Shown: in pieces, positions 49,394-59,659 of the stretch
How positions within the stretch are numbered: the first letter of the stretch is position 1
Layout of the letters: each line of letters starts with the position of its first letter
Source of the DNA: Ectocarpus siliculosus
Taxonomy: Eukaryota > Sar > Phaeophyceae > Ectocarpales > Ectocarpaceae
NCBI GenBank assembly: GCA_000310025.1
Contig: FN649751.1
Coordinates: forward strand, 916,878 to 980,877
Direction of reading: 5' to 3'
Length of the DNA stretch: 64,000 nt
The notes under the pieces: model-generated
What the model was told of the DNA's origin: nothing
What the model saw: the letters and a program-made list of their open reading frames with translations, nothing else
Databases searched by the model: none
Made by a program: the position numbers and the translations under genes

Positions 49394-52300
49394 GGCCGCC
49401 GCTGCTCCGGTCATCCGTCTCTCCACCATACTTCTCCTCTCCATCCACACGCACCTCCAGCGTATTAAATCCTCCAGGGTCAAACGGGTACGACGCGCCC
49501 CTCTCGAAACCGCAGATGCCGTCGTCTCCGCTGCTGCTGCAGGTCAGGGTGCCCGGGGCCATCGCGGCAACCGGGGACGACGCTGCTGCTGCCGCCGCTG
49601 CCCCCCCCCCCGTCGCCGACGCCGCCGCCACCGCTGCTGCGTCCGTCGAGGTGCCCGGGGCCATCGCGGCGACCGGGGACGACGCTGCTGCTGCCGCCGC
49701 TGCCAGCCCCCCCGCCGCCGACGCCGCCGCCACCGCTGCTGCGTCCGTCGAGGTGCCCGGGGCCATCGCGGCGACCGGGGACGACACGAAGTCGGTGCTG
49801 CTAGTGCGGTGGGTAGACGCGGCACTATCACCAACCCACCAGTCGGTACGCCCAGTCGCCGACAGCAAAGTGGGGACAGGGGCCGGCGGATACGCTACAG
49901 GGTGACGGTGTTGGCAGAAAACGTGAAGAGCATTACGATCGGGGGGGGGACCTACCGGCTCTACGGTGCCGTACGAACCGGCATGACCATCCCCCCCTAC
50001 TCCATCAACGCATTCACCCTCACCGCCACTGACCTGTATATCCACGCCGGAAGCATCCCCCCACGCGCGGCCCTCCTGCTGTTGCAGCTGCTGCTGCGGC
50101 TCCTGCTGCTGGGGCACACCACCATAGCCGCTGCCGCCGGAACCCTGCCATGGCTGCACACCTCCGCTGGAACCATCCTGATGTACCACGGCAAGGTGTT
50201 GCTGCGGAAGAGGCGCCGACACGGGCCAATGGTGCGCTATCGACCCGTCTACACAACTTGCCGAATACCCCGGCTCCGCGCTGTTGAGATGGGAGTGCTG
50301 GGGGAAAGGCTGCTGCGAGAAAGGCTGGTAAGGTGGGGGCATTACGGCGTTGAGGTGGGGTACCTGAGACGTGTTGGCCGCCGCGTGTTGGCGCGGCGGC
50401 TGCTGCAGATTGTTGGATGTGTTAAATTTGCAGTTGCGCGCCGTGTGGCCGGATTCACCACAAATAGAACACCTACCATAAAATCGCGGAGGAGCCTGGC
50501 AGATGATGGCCGTGTGCCCGACATGACCGCAGCGACCACACATGGGCACGGCGCACATCGGTGATCCCGGGGGAATGGGGGACGCCTCCTGCGGCCACGC
50601 TGCGTTCCGCCCGGGGTCCCTGGGACCACCCGGAACGAATCCCATCGCCATTACGGGAGTGAACTCCTGGGGCTGCTGCTGCTGCTGGGGCTGCTGCTGC
50701 TGAAACGACTGCTGCGGAAAATGCTGAGGGAATCTCCGTTGATACTGCTGCTGCGGCGCCTGCTGATGAAACGACTGTTGCGGCTGCTGCAGCTGCGGGC
50801 GATATCCCCCGTTGTACTCTCCCTGTTCCCCCTCCCCACCCCGGCTGCTGCTGTCCATCTCTACCCTGTTGTCTGCCTTCGGAAAACCCACCGGTCCTCC
50901 GCTGCGGACCACCACCGCCGGCGCCGCCGCCGTTACCGTTGGGCCGTGAATTTCCGCCGAAACGGAGAGCGTGCGGATCGCTAGCCGGCGCGGCCGTCCG
51001 CTGTGCACGATCACCGAGATTTTTCTCAACGTGGTGGCTACGCACAAGAATCTCCAAGCTTCTGCGTGTGAGCGTGTGATCATGCATGAGCACGATCTTG
51101 ACCTGTTCGTAGTCTGCCGAGAGGCTTCTACGTAAAGTCGCAAGGACCTCACTTTCCGGGATTTCATAACCGTTGACAGCGCGAAGCGTATTCAGCACTT
51201 TGTTAAACCTCAGAAAGTAGTCTTGCGGGTCCTCTCCGAGCTGCATCTTCATGTTAGCGAGGGACAACTTCAGGGCCTCCTTCTCAGAGCTACTCATTGG
51301 AAGACAAAACTCCTGGGCAGCCTCCCATGCCCCCGACACATTCCCTACAGCAAGAATCGTCGATTGGAATTTCGCCCCCTTCGTGGCTCGCCTCAAGTAA
51401 TCGAAAGCACGCTCGTGATCACGCACACGCTTCTCATTGTGGAATCTGATGTTCTCGCTCCTGGATGTGTGGATGAGCCAGATGCGTTGATCAGGACTCG
51501 CCAGCGGAGTGAGTGTGTGCCCAAGATCTTCCCCGGCGAGGAAGACCTCGAATATCGTCTTGAAGAGCGGGAAGTTGCCGTCGTACACGGGTGGCTTGCG
51601 GTCCCTGTACTGCTGTTGCACTGGACCATCTCGAAAAGAAGTAGCCGCTCCCCCGGCTCCAAAGGTGTCCGCCCCCCCCGCTGCTCCACCCCTATAATAC
51701 CCCGACGCATACCCAGCGCCATCCACCCTATCTCTAGTAGCATCCCCCGCTGAAATGCGCTCCTCTGCCTCCTCAAGTTTCCTCCATATCTCCGCATTCT
51801 CGGCTTCCGCTTTCTTCATTCCTTCTTCAAACTCTATCTTCTCTCTTTCCGTCATCGCTGTACCAACACCTGGCCTAGCTAGGCTCCACTCGATATCGTG
51901 TTAGTGCACTGCCGCCCTCAGCGGTCTGTGGTGTTGAGACTGGGGACTATGTTATCCCAGGAACAGCTGATAAAAAAGGACCATGTATTATATATATTCG
52001 TCACGCAAGCCCCTCAGGCAAGTGCCGGGAGCACACCGCTGTGTGCTCCCGGGGGCCCCGCACTTGGACCACAACCGCATACATACCCTCACACCCATAC
52101 TTCCCATACGCGTATCCCCCACAGAGGATGCACAGATCGGACTCATGTCCAAGTACTACAAACACACACAACACATCATCAGGCACCACCCACACGCACA
52201 CACAGTCTGCAAGAACATGTCCAGTGGCCACCCAAATAAAACCCAGCGCCAAGCGCAAAGGCCCTGGAGTTGGCGCGCCACCAACACAAAAAGGGGGAGG

Positions 52301-54693
52301 CTGCACACGGTCAGAAAACCAAGTTGGGGTTGGTTGTTGCGCGGCTTTAGGTCAGCAACACGCGCCCGTCACACACAGGTTGAGGCAAGGGGGAAGAAGA
52401 GCGCCAGAACGAACCGCGGCAACCGACGACGTAGAGGAGGTGGCAGCACCGCCAGCAAAGGGCAGAGAGGAGGAAGAGCACGCAGGTACCTTCTGGTGAT
52501 GCGCCGCAAGAGTATTCTCTGCTTCTACTAGAGAGAGCGTGTTTGACTTCGATGTGCCCCCGCCCCGAAGAAACACCCTCTCCCGTACGCTTGAAATGCG
52601 ATACACAGCACTTCGTACAGAGCTGCCGGCTAGTATGTGTACTTCCTGTCGCTGTACTGATGCGAGTTCGTGTGCTGGGGTTGAGGTGGCAACACAGACA
52701 CGCACACGCATGCATGCACGCACACTCAACAGCAGTGGGAGCGCTGTGATCAGGGTGCAGCTGTCACGCAGCGCACCACAAAAAACAGCAGTACCTGCGA
52801 ACAGGGGAAGTTCGCTGGGTGACTGTCGTCCCACAGCCAATCACATGAAGCCGCCTTAAATCGGAAAATATTCGCCTGCAGGAAGTTTCCAGGAAAATTT
52901 CTTATCTCAAAATCTGTTTCCTTATCTCAGCAAATTTGGAGCCCCAGTCCGAAACAGTGTAGTATACCTATTTTTGGGGTAAGTTAGCCTGTGACCACGG
53001 GAATCGACCCCGTCAAGTGTTAAGACTAGTGCGGACAAAAGAAGGTACTGGGGCAGAGAGAACGGAACGGTTTTTAATGTGAAGTCAACAACAACAACAA
53101 CGGCAACAACAACTGTAAAAGCTTCTAGGAGCTTCAAACTCTTCCGAGATTAGGAATTTCGAAAATTCGATCAACCCGCGTTCAGGTGACACTAGCATGT
53201 GTGCGTGTGCTTCCCATTTGTTCTGACGCCAATCTACACGAACCTCGTGCTCGAGGTCCTCTGTCTAGGGCGGAAAAGCACCTCTGTGTGCGAATGACGG
53301 CAACCCGTCAACTTGTCGTTTTAGCATCGTTAAGATCAGGTCCCACGTCACCGCTTCCGATTCCGACTGTTTTCGGGTCCGGCTGACGGGGGAAACCATT
53401 TTTAACGCGTAACACTAAGTTTCATTCATAGGTGAGGCCCATGTTTCCATTGGCCCATTTCACAGGTTCCGTCCTCCTGTCCTGTCCTTGTAACCCCTCC
53501 ACCCCGCCTGCCTCTCTGTAGGACAAGCACGGGTGATAAAGTGCTTCTTCGAGCTGGTGCCAAGACTGATGTGTTTGCCGAAAAAACGAAAGGAACGGCC
53601 CTCGCCACCGCCGCCTTCACGGGGAGCGCAGATGCGGTCAATGCTCTCGCCGAAGCGGGCGCTCGCCTGGGGGACTCAGAGTTCGACAAACACGCCATCC
53701 ACATGGCCACCATTAGGCAAGACTTGGGCATTGTGAAAGCTCTAGTGTCCGGGGGTGCTGACCTTTCGGTTGGGTACCTGCAAGACCTTAATCGCTGCCC
53801 CCTTCACCTCGCCGTGGCCTATGGGATGACCCCGGTGGCTCAGTACCTCCTGAAAGCCGGGTCGAAGGTGAACTTGACAGACGACCATGGCTGCACACCG
53901 TTGTACTCGGCGTCCTTCGTCGGGAACCTGCAGTGCGTGATCGAGCTGCTCTCGGCCGGGGCGGAAATGATGATTGCAAACGCCGACGGCAACACCGCTC
54001 TCGAAGCGAGCAGCCAGCTGGGGTACGTCGCCATCGTCAAGGAATTCATCCGGCACGGAGTGCTGCGTGCTTCGCCTCCGGGCACGTCCGCGTGGGTTGC
54101 TTTTACGACTCTGTGTGCGGCGGCGCGGTCCGGGCATCCCGACGTCGCAGACGTATTGATCGAAGCTGGTGTGCCCCCTGCACAGGAAGGGCTGCTCCGA
54201 ATGGGACCACTGTCGTGCGCGGCTTCAAGCAAGAAGCTGGAGGTATGTACATGATTGGACTGACTTGCATGGGCACTGTTGTACCGGACGACACTGCTGT
54301 AGTTTCTGCAACTTGCCACACCGGTGGTTTGGGACTGCGATGATGGATATGGCTCTTTCCAATCCTCTACACACCCTGTGGCACATCCGGTATGAACGTA
54401 ATCCCGTCGCACATGACCCTCAAGTGAATGAATCGATCCCTCCCGCACCTTGCCGATCGATTTGTTGACAATCCATGTGTGTGAGACAACAGGTGGCGCG
54501 CCGAATTCTCAAAGCTTCGGGAGTTGTGGACGAGAAAGATTCTCACGGTTGCACGCCCCTCAATCGTGCGTCACAAATGATTCGCCCTAGACTGACCGCA
54601 TTCCTGCTGGCGTCTGGAGCGAACCCCAGCGTCAGGTCTGCCGCGGATAATGTGTATTCTTGTGTTGCGCCTCCCGGTTGCTTTTTGTTATAG
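45933..54693 (+). CDS. Ankyrin-repeat protein, interrupted by a retrotransposon; 5' exon frameshifted
   Basis: Ankyrin repeats are protein-binding modules; no enzymatic domain is visible. Supported parts: a 5' exon at about 45933-46086 (MSHADAATVNKMVVLGKVDY, then VEKLMKAGADPDG and HLVAAARAG), a large exon 53522-54242 (240 codons; LLRAGAKTDV, CPLHLAVAYGMTPVAQYLLK, GCTPLYSASFVGNLQCVIEL and so on, about seven repeats), and 54493-54693 (DSHGCTPLNRASQ, FLLASGANPS, stop TAG). Exon 2 to 3 is phase 0 on both sides. The 5' exon cannot be joined directly to 53522 because the phases differ, so an intermediate exon is missing or unseen. In the 5' exon the repeat is broken by 11 extra bases (45993-46003). 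The about 7-kb intron holds an antisense LTR element. That the 5' exon and the 53.5-kb exons are one gene is inference. Confidence 0.75.
46857..47149 (-). repeat. 3' LTR (relative to element)
   Basis: 293 bp with TG...CA ends. It differs from its partner mainly by a 33-bp internal duplication (CACGCAAGCCCCTCAGGCAA occurs twice) and a missing short segment near ACCTCACACC. Confidence 0.93.
48530..49790. repeat. GC-rich tandem repeats inside the retrotransposon
   Basis: Several repeat blocks: GGAGCTCTGGCCGAAGCCAC units at about 48745-48840, a roughly 100-bp unit with GGCGACCGGGGACGCCGCTG twice at 49150-49330, CTG runs at 49350-49395, and a roughly 105-bp unit with GTGCCCGGGGCCATCGCGGC three times at 49546-49780. 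All units keep the minus-strand frame open (for example SSPVAAMAPGTSTDAAAVAA). Long plus-strand frames here (up to 490 codons) are by-products. Confidence 0.85.
48669..50950 (-). CDS. Retrotransposon zinc-knuckle/protease-like frame with expanded low-complexity tail
   Basis: This frame differs from the GAG frame, so a frameshift somewhere in about 50950-50830 is needed to read through. After a Gln-rich stretch come two CX2CX4HX4C zinc knuckles, CGRCGHVGHTAIIC (about 50537-50496) and CSICGESGHTARNC (about 50472-50431). Then WWVGDSAASTH (about 49850-49812) resembles the Copia aspartic-protease site W-x-x-D-S-G-A-S-x-H, with Ala for Gly. The rest, about 380 residues, is Ala/Ser/Gly repeats with copies of a THPFDPGK motif, where integrase and reverse transcriptase would be expected. 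Whether the protease is active is unknown. Confidence 0.75.
50473..51855 (-). CDS. gag: GAG-like protein of LTR retrotransposon
   Basis: A 460-codon open frame starting 44 nt inside the 5' LTR. Residues about 90-290 match the Copia GAG (UBN2-like) pattern: PPVYDGNFPLFKTIFEVFL, AWEAAQEFCLPMSSSEKEAL, MKMQLGEDPQDYFLRFNKVL, and DYEQVKIVLMHDHTLTRRSL. The N-terminus is a Glu/Lys-rich coil (EKIEFEEGMKKAEAENAEIW). A Gly/Arg/Gln-rich linker follows; beyond about residue 320 the frame departs from the zinc-knuckle frame and is probably not the natural product. Confidence 0.88.
   Translation of the reverse strand: MTEREKIEFEEGMKKAEAENAEIWRKLEEAEERISAGDATRDRVDGAGYASGYYRGGAAGGADTFGAGGAATSFRDGPVQQQYRDRKPPVYDGNFPLFKTIFEVFLAGEDLGHTLTPLASPDQRIWLIHTSRSENIRFHNEKRVRDHERAFDYLRRATKGAKFQSTILAVGNVSGAWEAAQEFCLPMSSSEKEALKLSLANMKMQLGEDPQDYFLRFNKVLNTLRAVNGYEIPESEVLATLRRSLSADYEQVKIVLMHDHTLTRRSLEILVRSHHVEKNLGDRAQRTAAPASDPHALRFGGNSRPNGNGGGAGGGGPQRRTGGFSEGRQQGRDGQQQPGWGGGTGRVQRGISPAAAAAATVVSSAGAAAAVSTEIPSAFSAAVVSAAAAPAAAAAPGVHSRNGDGIRSGWSQGPRAERSVAAGGVPHSPGITDVRRAHVWSLRSCRAHGHHLPGSSAILW
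51899..52164 (-). repeat. 5' LTR (relative to element)
   Basis: 266 bp with TG...CA ends. On the minus strand the element's internal region begins right after position 51899. The short leader holds the primer-binding site if one exists; I could not match it to a tRNA end with confidence. Confidence 0.93.
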
Positions 54694-55194
54694 CACGGAC
54701 AAAGCCAACTAGCCCGTGAGTCGCATCCCTCGGGGGCTGCGGTTTGCATGGACAGTCTTTGCTTGCACCAGGTCCCGTAGGTCATTCCAAGGGTAAAAAC
54801 TCAGTGCAGTGCAGTTTGCTGAGAAAGCTAACAAACCAAAGAATAGCAAAACCCTCAAATGATGGAGACTTCATGTTCGATATTCGCAGCTGCAAGGGTC
54901 ACCAACCCCGGTTCCCATCGTCGTTCAACCCGCGGTAGATACTTTTCAGCAACCACCGTGAATGTTTCTGCCCTCTACCCGCCCCATCACGCGCCTGACA
55001 CACCAATGGCAAGGATTACTTGCGGGTGCCAAAACGACGCTATGTTGAGCATCGGCCAGGGCGAGCATTACGATCACTCGCCGGAAACACGTGAAGCGGA
55101 TTTCGAGAACATGCGACGCGTGCTGCTGCTTCGGGGTGCCGCATACCAAGCCACCTCGTTTGCATGGCATCCCCTGGTGGTGATAGCGTTCGTC

Positions 55195-55460
55195 GGGTGA
55201 ATGGCGATTTGTTTCCGGTGTATTCGTGAGAGACAACGAACGGTGGTACTACGGGTAAGTGTACGAAACCATCCCCCTGGGCGTCGTGATCTCCCGGTTC
55301 AATGCGGGCAGTGTGTATGTGTTGTGGTTGTTGCGATCGGCGGAGGCAGGCTTGTGGTCGTCCTGTGATGGGAGTGTTCGTTGGTTGCATGGCGATTGAT
55401 TTTGTGTGTTCGCGAACGAGAACGGTGGTATACGGGGGGTACACTTTTTGAAACAACCCC
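55195..55460. repeat. Diverged direct repeat pair, about 190 bp apart
   Basis: ATGGCGATTTGTTT...GAACGGTGGTACTACGGG at 55200-55255 recurs as ATGGCGATTGATTTTGTG...GAACGGTGGTATACGGGG at 55389-55437. The following GTACGAAACCA and GTACACTTTTTGAAACAAC also align. Probably an old tandem duplication or end repeats of a small element. Confidence 0.55.
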
Positions 55461-55539
55461 CGGGCTTATGGTCGGCACCAGGGCTACCCGCAGCAGCGGC
55501 CGCGGTCCGCAACAAGCAGCGAAAAAAAAATCAAAAACA

Positions 55540-56112
55540 GCACCCTCGCAACGCACGAGGCGCGGCCTCTCCCTCCCGCCGCGTAACACGCGGAGCTCAG
55601 CGAAGGAGGATGCTGCCGCTGATGGTGCCACATACCCTGCCTCTGCCNNNNNNNNNNNNNNNNNNNNNNNNNNNNNNNNNNNNNNNNNNNNNNNNNNNNN
55701 NNNNNNNNNNNNNNNNNNNNNNNNNNNNNNNNNNNNNNNNNNNNNNNNNNNNNNNNNNNNNNNNNNNNNNNNNNNNNNNNNNNNNNNNNNNNNNNNNNNN
55801 NNNCCGCGGTCTCCCCCCCTGCTTTATGCGCTCCTCTTGTTGTGGGTGCCATGATGCTCAAAGTGGAGTGCGCCCCGCACACCCGGGGCGCGAAACGAGC
55901 ATTCAAAAATGACCACCCCCCCATGGTGGCTGTATTTTGGCGTTTTGGTTTTTCGGTTTTTGGAATTTTTAAAAATTGAACGCGGCTGCAGCAGCATTAG
56001 CCGTGGCAGAGGCAGGGTATGTGGCACCATCAGCGGCAGCATCCTCCTTCGCTGAGCTCCGCGTGTTACGCGGCGGGAGGGAGAGGCCGCGCCTCGTGCG
56101 TTGCGAGGGTGC
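55540..56112. repeat. Perfect 108-bp inverted repeat flanking an assembly gap
   Basis: 55540-55647 (starting GCACCCTCGCAACGCACGAG, ending CCTGCCTCTGCC) is the exact reverse complement of 56005-56112. Outside these, A-rich and T-rich stretches (GAAAAAAAAATCAAAAACA against TATTTTTTATTTTTTCC) extend the symmetry. The left arm touches the 156-N gap. Either the termini of a DNA element with its interior partly unsequenced, or an assembly artefact. Confidence 0.85.
55648..55803. other. Assembly gap (156 N)
   Basis: A run of 156 N directly next to the left arm of a perfect inverted repeat. Frames crossing it are not real. Confidence 0.98.
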
Positions 56113-59100
56113 TATTTTTTATTTTTTCCAGACGCGTTCAATTTTTGGTGTTGGTGTTGGATACTCTGTGAAAAGGACACTTTTCGCGTTGACGGTCGAC
56201 GAGGGTGTAGGATGGCTGAAATGCTCTGGAACTACAACAATGTCAAGCATCGCAGGAGGAAAGGTGGGAGTACGCTATACATTATTGCAAAATATAAAAA
56301 GATCCTGTGTGACCCAGGCTGGCACATCAAGCATGTATACACCAAAAGGCAGATCGGCGCCAAATCGATCGGACAGACAGGCGTTCCGTCAAGCTGGCCC
56401 GCTTTTGTTGTCTAGGTGCGTTGGTTGCCCCTGTAGATCACGTTGTCGCATGGTCGCCTTTCAGCTCATCGCAGAGGTTCAACATTATAGCTAATAGTCT
56501 CAACCTTGCTTGCACACGCTCGTGCTCCTTCCTCCCCAGCAGTCGCCGGCTGGGTTCGGCCGATCCTCTGGCCTTTGGCACCATAGCGTCGTGTATGCCA
56601 GCCCAGGTGTTTGAAGGGTCACCGAGGACGCCTGCGAGAGGGGAATGCTTTGATCAGGCTTTGGGTCAGACGTGCATCCTCGTCATTGCTGTGGTACGCG
56701 GAAATGGGGGGTGAGAAGGGGAGGGGGTGGACAGGGAACACGGTTCGGGCTGCGCCTTGACGGAGCAATTGAATGAGAGGTTCTGTTATTTTTCGTGAAT
56801 TGTTTGAGGGACCGGGTCGGTAGATCTGCTTCGATCAAATATCGATTTATTCGTCGTTCCCTTTATGGACCATTCCTACACCGCACCCGTGCGTGTCTGT
56901 TGTCTGGTTATGATGGGAAGATCAGCAAACTTGGCGCTTGAAACGCATGGTTTTCGTTGTATCAATGCGGTAGGGTTGGCACATCCTCGTTTAGATTAAG
57001 CCGCAGCCGCCCCTGGAAAGGTTTCCGTAGAGTAACTAGGCTTACGCGCAAGGCTATGTCGATTTTCCAAGCACGGGTCCCGTTGTATAGCGTAAATTAG
57101 GCAGGTTGCACACCGTCGAACATCTATCATTGTTTAGGTGCAGATGGAGTCAAATCAGCTTTCTCTCTCTAGGTCGTAGGCGGGTTTGGTTTTCTTTTGG
57201 GACTGTGGTGGTGTTCGTTATGTCGTCTGAGTTACCAAGGGGTGGACCTCCATGTATGCGGAAGATGATCATCCCATCTTCTTTTCAGTGCTAGGGGGCG
57301 AGGGGTCTGGTAGGAAAGTGTTACGAATTATGTACAACGAGATGAACCCCCCACCAGCGTGTTTCGATGTTTCCTCGGTCGTTTCTGCGATTTCGTTGGT
57401 AATTTGAAATATTTTGTTACACGGTGCAAGCAAAATGACACCCGCAAGAGTGACCAGCACACAACCGCAACAGCGGAAAGGAATACTGCATACGGTGCCG
57501 CAGAAAATGCTGTGCTCCTCGCTGGGGATGGGCTTGTTTTGGCGATTTTTTCTCCCCAGGGTTAATTTAAACGTATAGAGGGGGGACCTTGATCCTCAAG
57601 ATGCCCCAGCGGCATCGCACGTTGATTTTAACCCTCTGAACCCGTGCGCAAAAGGAGGGGATGGGCATCTCAGCGAATGATGAGTATCTCAGAAGATGTT
57701 GAGGAAATCAGTCGTGATTGGTCCTCCACGCGTTACTTGCGCGCTACCCACGTGCTACATGTTGGAGCTGATGGTTGACATCCGTTCAAATGTTTCGCCC
57801 GGGACATTAGTTGGTGGGCAAGAGGACCCGCAATCGTTAAATAGCTGCATGCGTGCTGACAAGATTGAAAATACACAATATAGGAGAGTATGTGCTAGTG
57901 TAGCATCCTTCTCTTTCAGTGGGAATGCCGTTATTTGATCTAGTGGGTCTGCCTTCAAACGTTTTTCGATCATTTTTCGGCGTTCTCTCCTATGATTTCT
58001 TCGTAAAAACATGATGCACCGAACTGGGAATCGCTAGTTTCATTTGTGCCGCTCTTCCATGAGGATTTTGACGAAAGGGTCATAATCTCCCTTGCTTCCA
58101 TCGAATGTCGATATTGTGCGCGGAGTTTCAGCAGCACCAGATACAATATCCGTTCCTCTGTTCGGGCTAGTGCTGAAGCTCGAACGCAGAATTCCAGCGC
58201 AAACGACGGCGGCGCCAAACTTTCTCATGCACCTTTCGACTTGCTGTGAGTGCGCCAGAATTCGCAAGTACAACAAGGACCGGCCGGTAAGCCAAAGCAT
58301 CGGTAATCGTGGACCAATCTCAGGACAAAACCCCGTAGATGTGGCGAAACCTGGGGCCTGTCAGCTCTGGATTTAAACGGTAAGTGGTGTTGTGCCTTTG
58401 CGATGGATGTTTTTGCTTAGCGTTCGGTGGCTATCCATCCATTTACATCAACGTAAACAAAAACTCGGCTCGACAGCATTCAAAACCCACTACGAACTTG
58501 AAGCGTTGCCCGCAGCGGTTCCAGTCGCCGCGGCGAACAGGATGCCAGACGCTAGAGACGATTCTGCTAGGAGGGATTCCGTCACCCCTATTGGCGCCTC
58601 AAATGCAATTCTTCACTCCTTCCAGCCCGTGTTGCTGAAACCTGGTCGCCACCAAGTCTCTTGAGGTAAGCAAGCATCAAGGATGTGGAAGCTCTATGGT
58701 GACCTCCATGCCCACCGGGTCTAGCCGGCCTCGATGCACGCTGATAGTCGACACCTTTCTCGGAAACGGACGAGGCAGAACAAGTCACCAGAATCAAACA
58801 AAACAAGGACGTCAGGCGGGGTTCTCAAGTACGTGTTGACAGCACATCGTTTTCGTAAACTGCGAGTACATTCTCGCTCATACTTACGGGCTGGTGTCAG
58901 AGCAAAATGCTCTGAGAGCCGTCTCTCTTCACTCCATTATAATTCTCCAAACCATCCACAACGTACATCCTATCTATGACAAGGCGCTGTGGCCGAGGTT
59001 CAACCAAATTGTACCAGATACCCGATCCCAATTTCCCCCGCGAATGTGAACGGACGTTCGCGCGGCGTAGATCCCTCTAGATATGGTTGGCACAGAAATA

Positions 59101-59659
59101 GGTTACGCGGGCTATTTACACCGAAATTGCCGGTACTGCACACTACTATCGTTGACGTCCACGAATCGGATCGGAGCTCCCACCAGCGTGCCTAAACGGC
59201 AATCGATACGTTCTTTCGGCACCAAGGGAGCCGAAATATTGGTCTTACCTCTGAGGACTCCAAAGCAGTCGGAGTCAGAGCTTCCTTCACCTCCATTAAG
59301 CCCTGGTTCGAGTGGTCCGTGTTATGAGTGAGCCAGCAATCAGTTCTGTCTATGCCAAGGTGGTAGAGGCATCATGCTCAATCCATCCCTTTTCAGGACG
59401 GGAGGCAATGCCATTGGTGGCGCCTCTCTGAAGCTGTTTACTCACTAGTTGACGTGCAACGGTACCCCTGTGCTGATATCATAGTCAAAGCAATGTAGTG
59501 TATTTCGGGGGTATCAAACTAAGACTGACTCTGTCCCTGTGGCGGAAGGGTAGACGACTTCGAGGGGTGGGGGTGAGATACTTCTTTGTAAAAGAGTACA
59601 TCTCCAAGCAGGGAAGGGCACCAGACCTTGAACAACAGGCGACATTTCCTGACTACCGG

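Larger units (their letters stand above)
46857..52164 (-). mobile_element. Copia-like LTR retrotransposon lacking polymerase (TR-GAG type)
   Basis: Two direct repeats, 46857-47149 and 51899-52164, both start TGTTAGTGCACTGCCGCC and end ACAAACA. Both outer flanks are CACAC (46852-46856 and 52165-52169), a 5-bp target duplication, though in simple sequence. The element reads on the minus strand: 5' LTR at right, GAG frame 44 nt inside it, then zinc knuckles and a protease-like motif, a long low-complexity frame, about 1.4 kb of non-coding DNA with A-runs, and a G-rich polypurine-like tract (AGTAGGGGGGCTG) touching the 3' LTR. No integrase, reverse transcriptase or RNase H motif was seen on either strand. 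It therefore would depend on another element's enzymes. By eye the two LTRs differ by about four substitutions plus indels, suggesting a fairly recent insertion. Confidence 0.92.
54694..59659. other. Interval without a supported gene
   Basis: The ankyrin gene may extend here: a plus frame ending at 55200 contains FENMRRVLLLRGAAYQATSF, weakly ankyrin-like, but I cannot splice it. Around 57.7-58.8 kb both strands have short open frames with non-random composition (for example minus MRKFGAAVVCAGILRSSFST at 58226, and plus ALPAAVPVAAANRMPDARDD near 58.5 kb), with no recognised domain. It also contains a large inverted repeat around an assembly gap. Confidence 0.45.

Noticed and set aside
48254-50564. 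Plus-strand frames of 404, 369 and 490 codons
   Set aside because: They run antisense through the GC-rich tandem repeats of the retrotransposon. Their composition (Ala, Arg, Cys or Pro runs) follows from the triplet repeats; the minus strand carries the GAG, zinc knuckles and protease motif.
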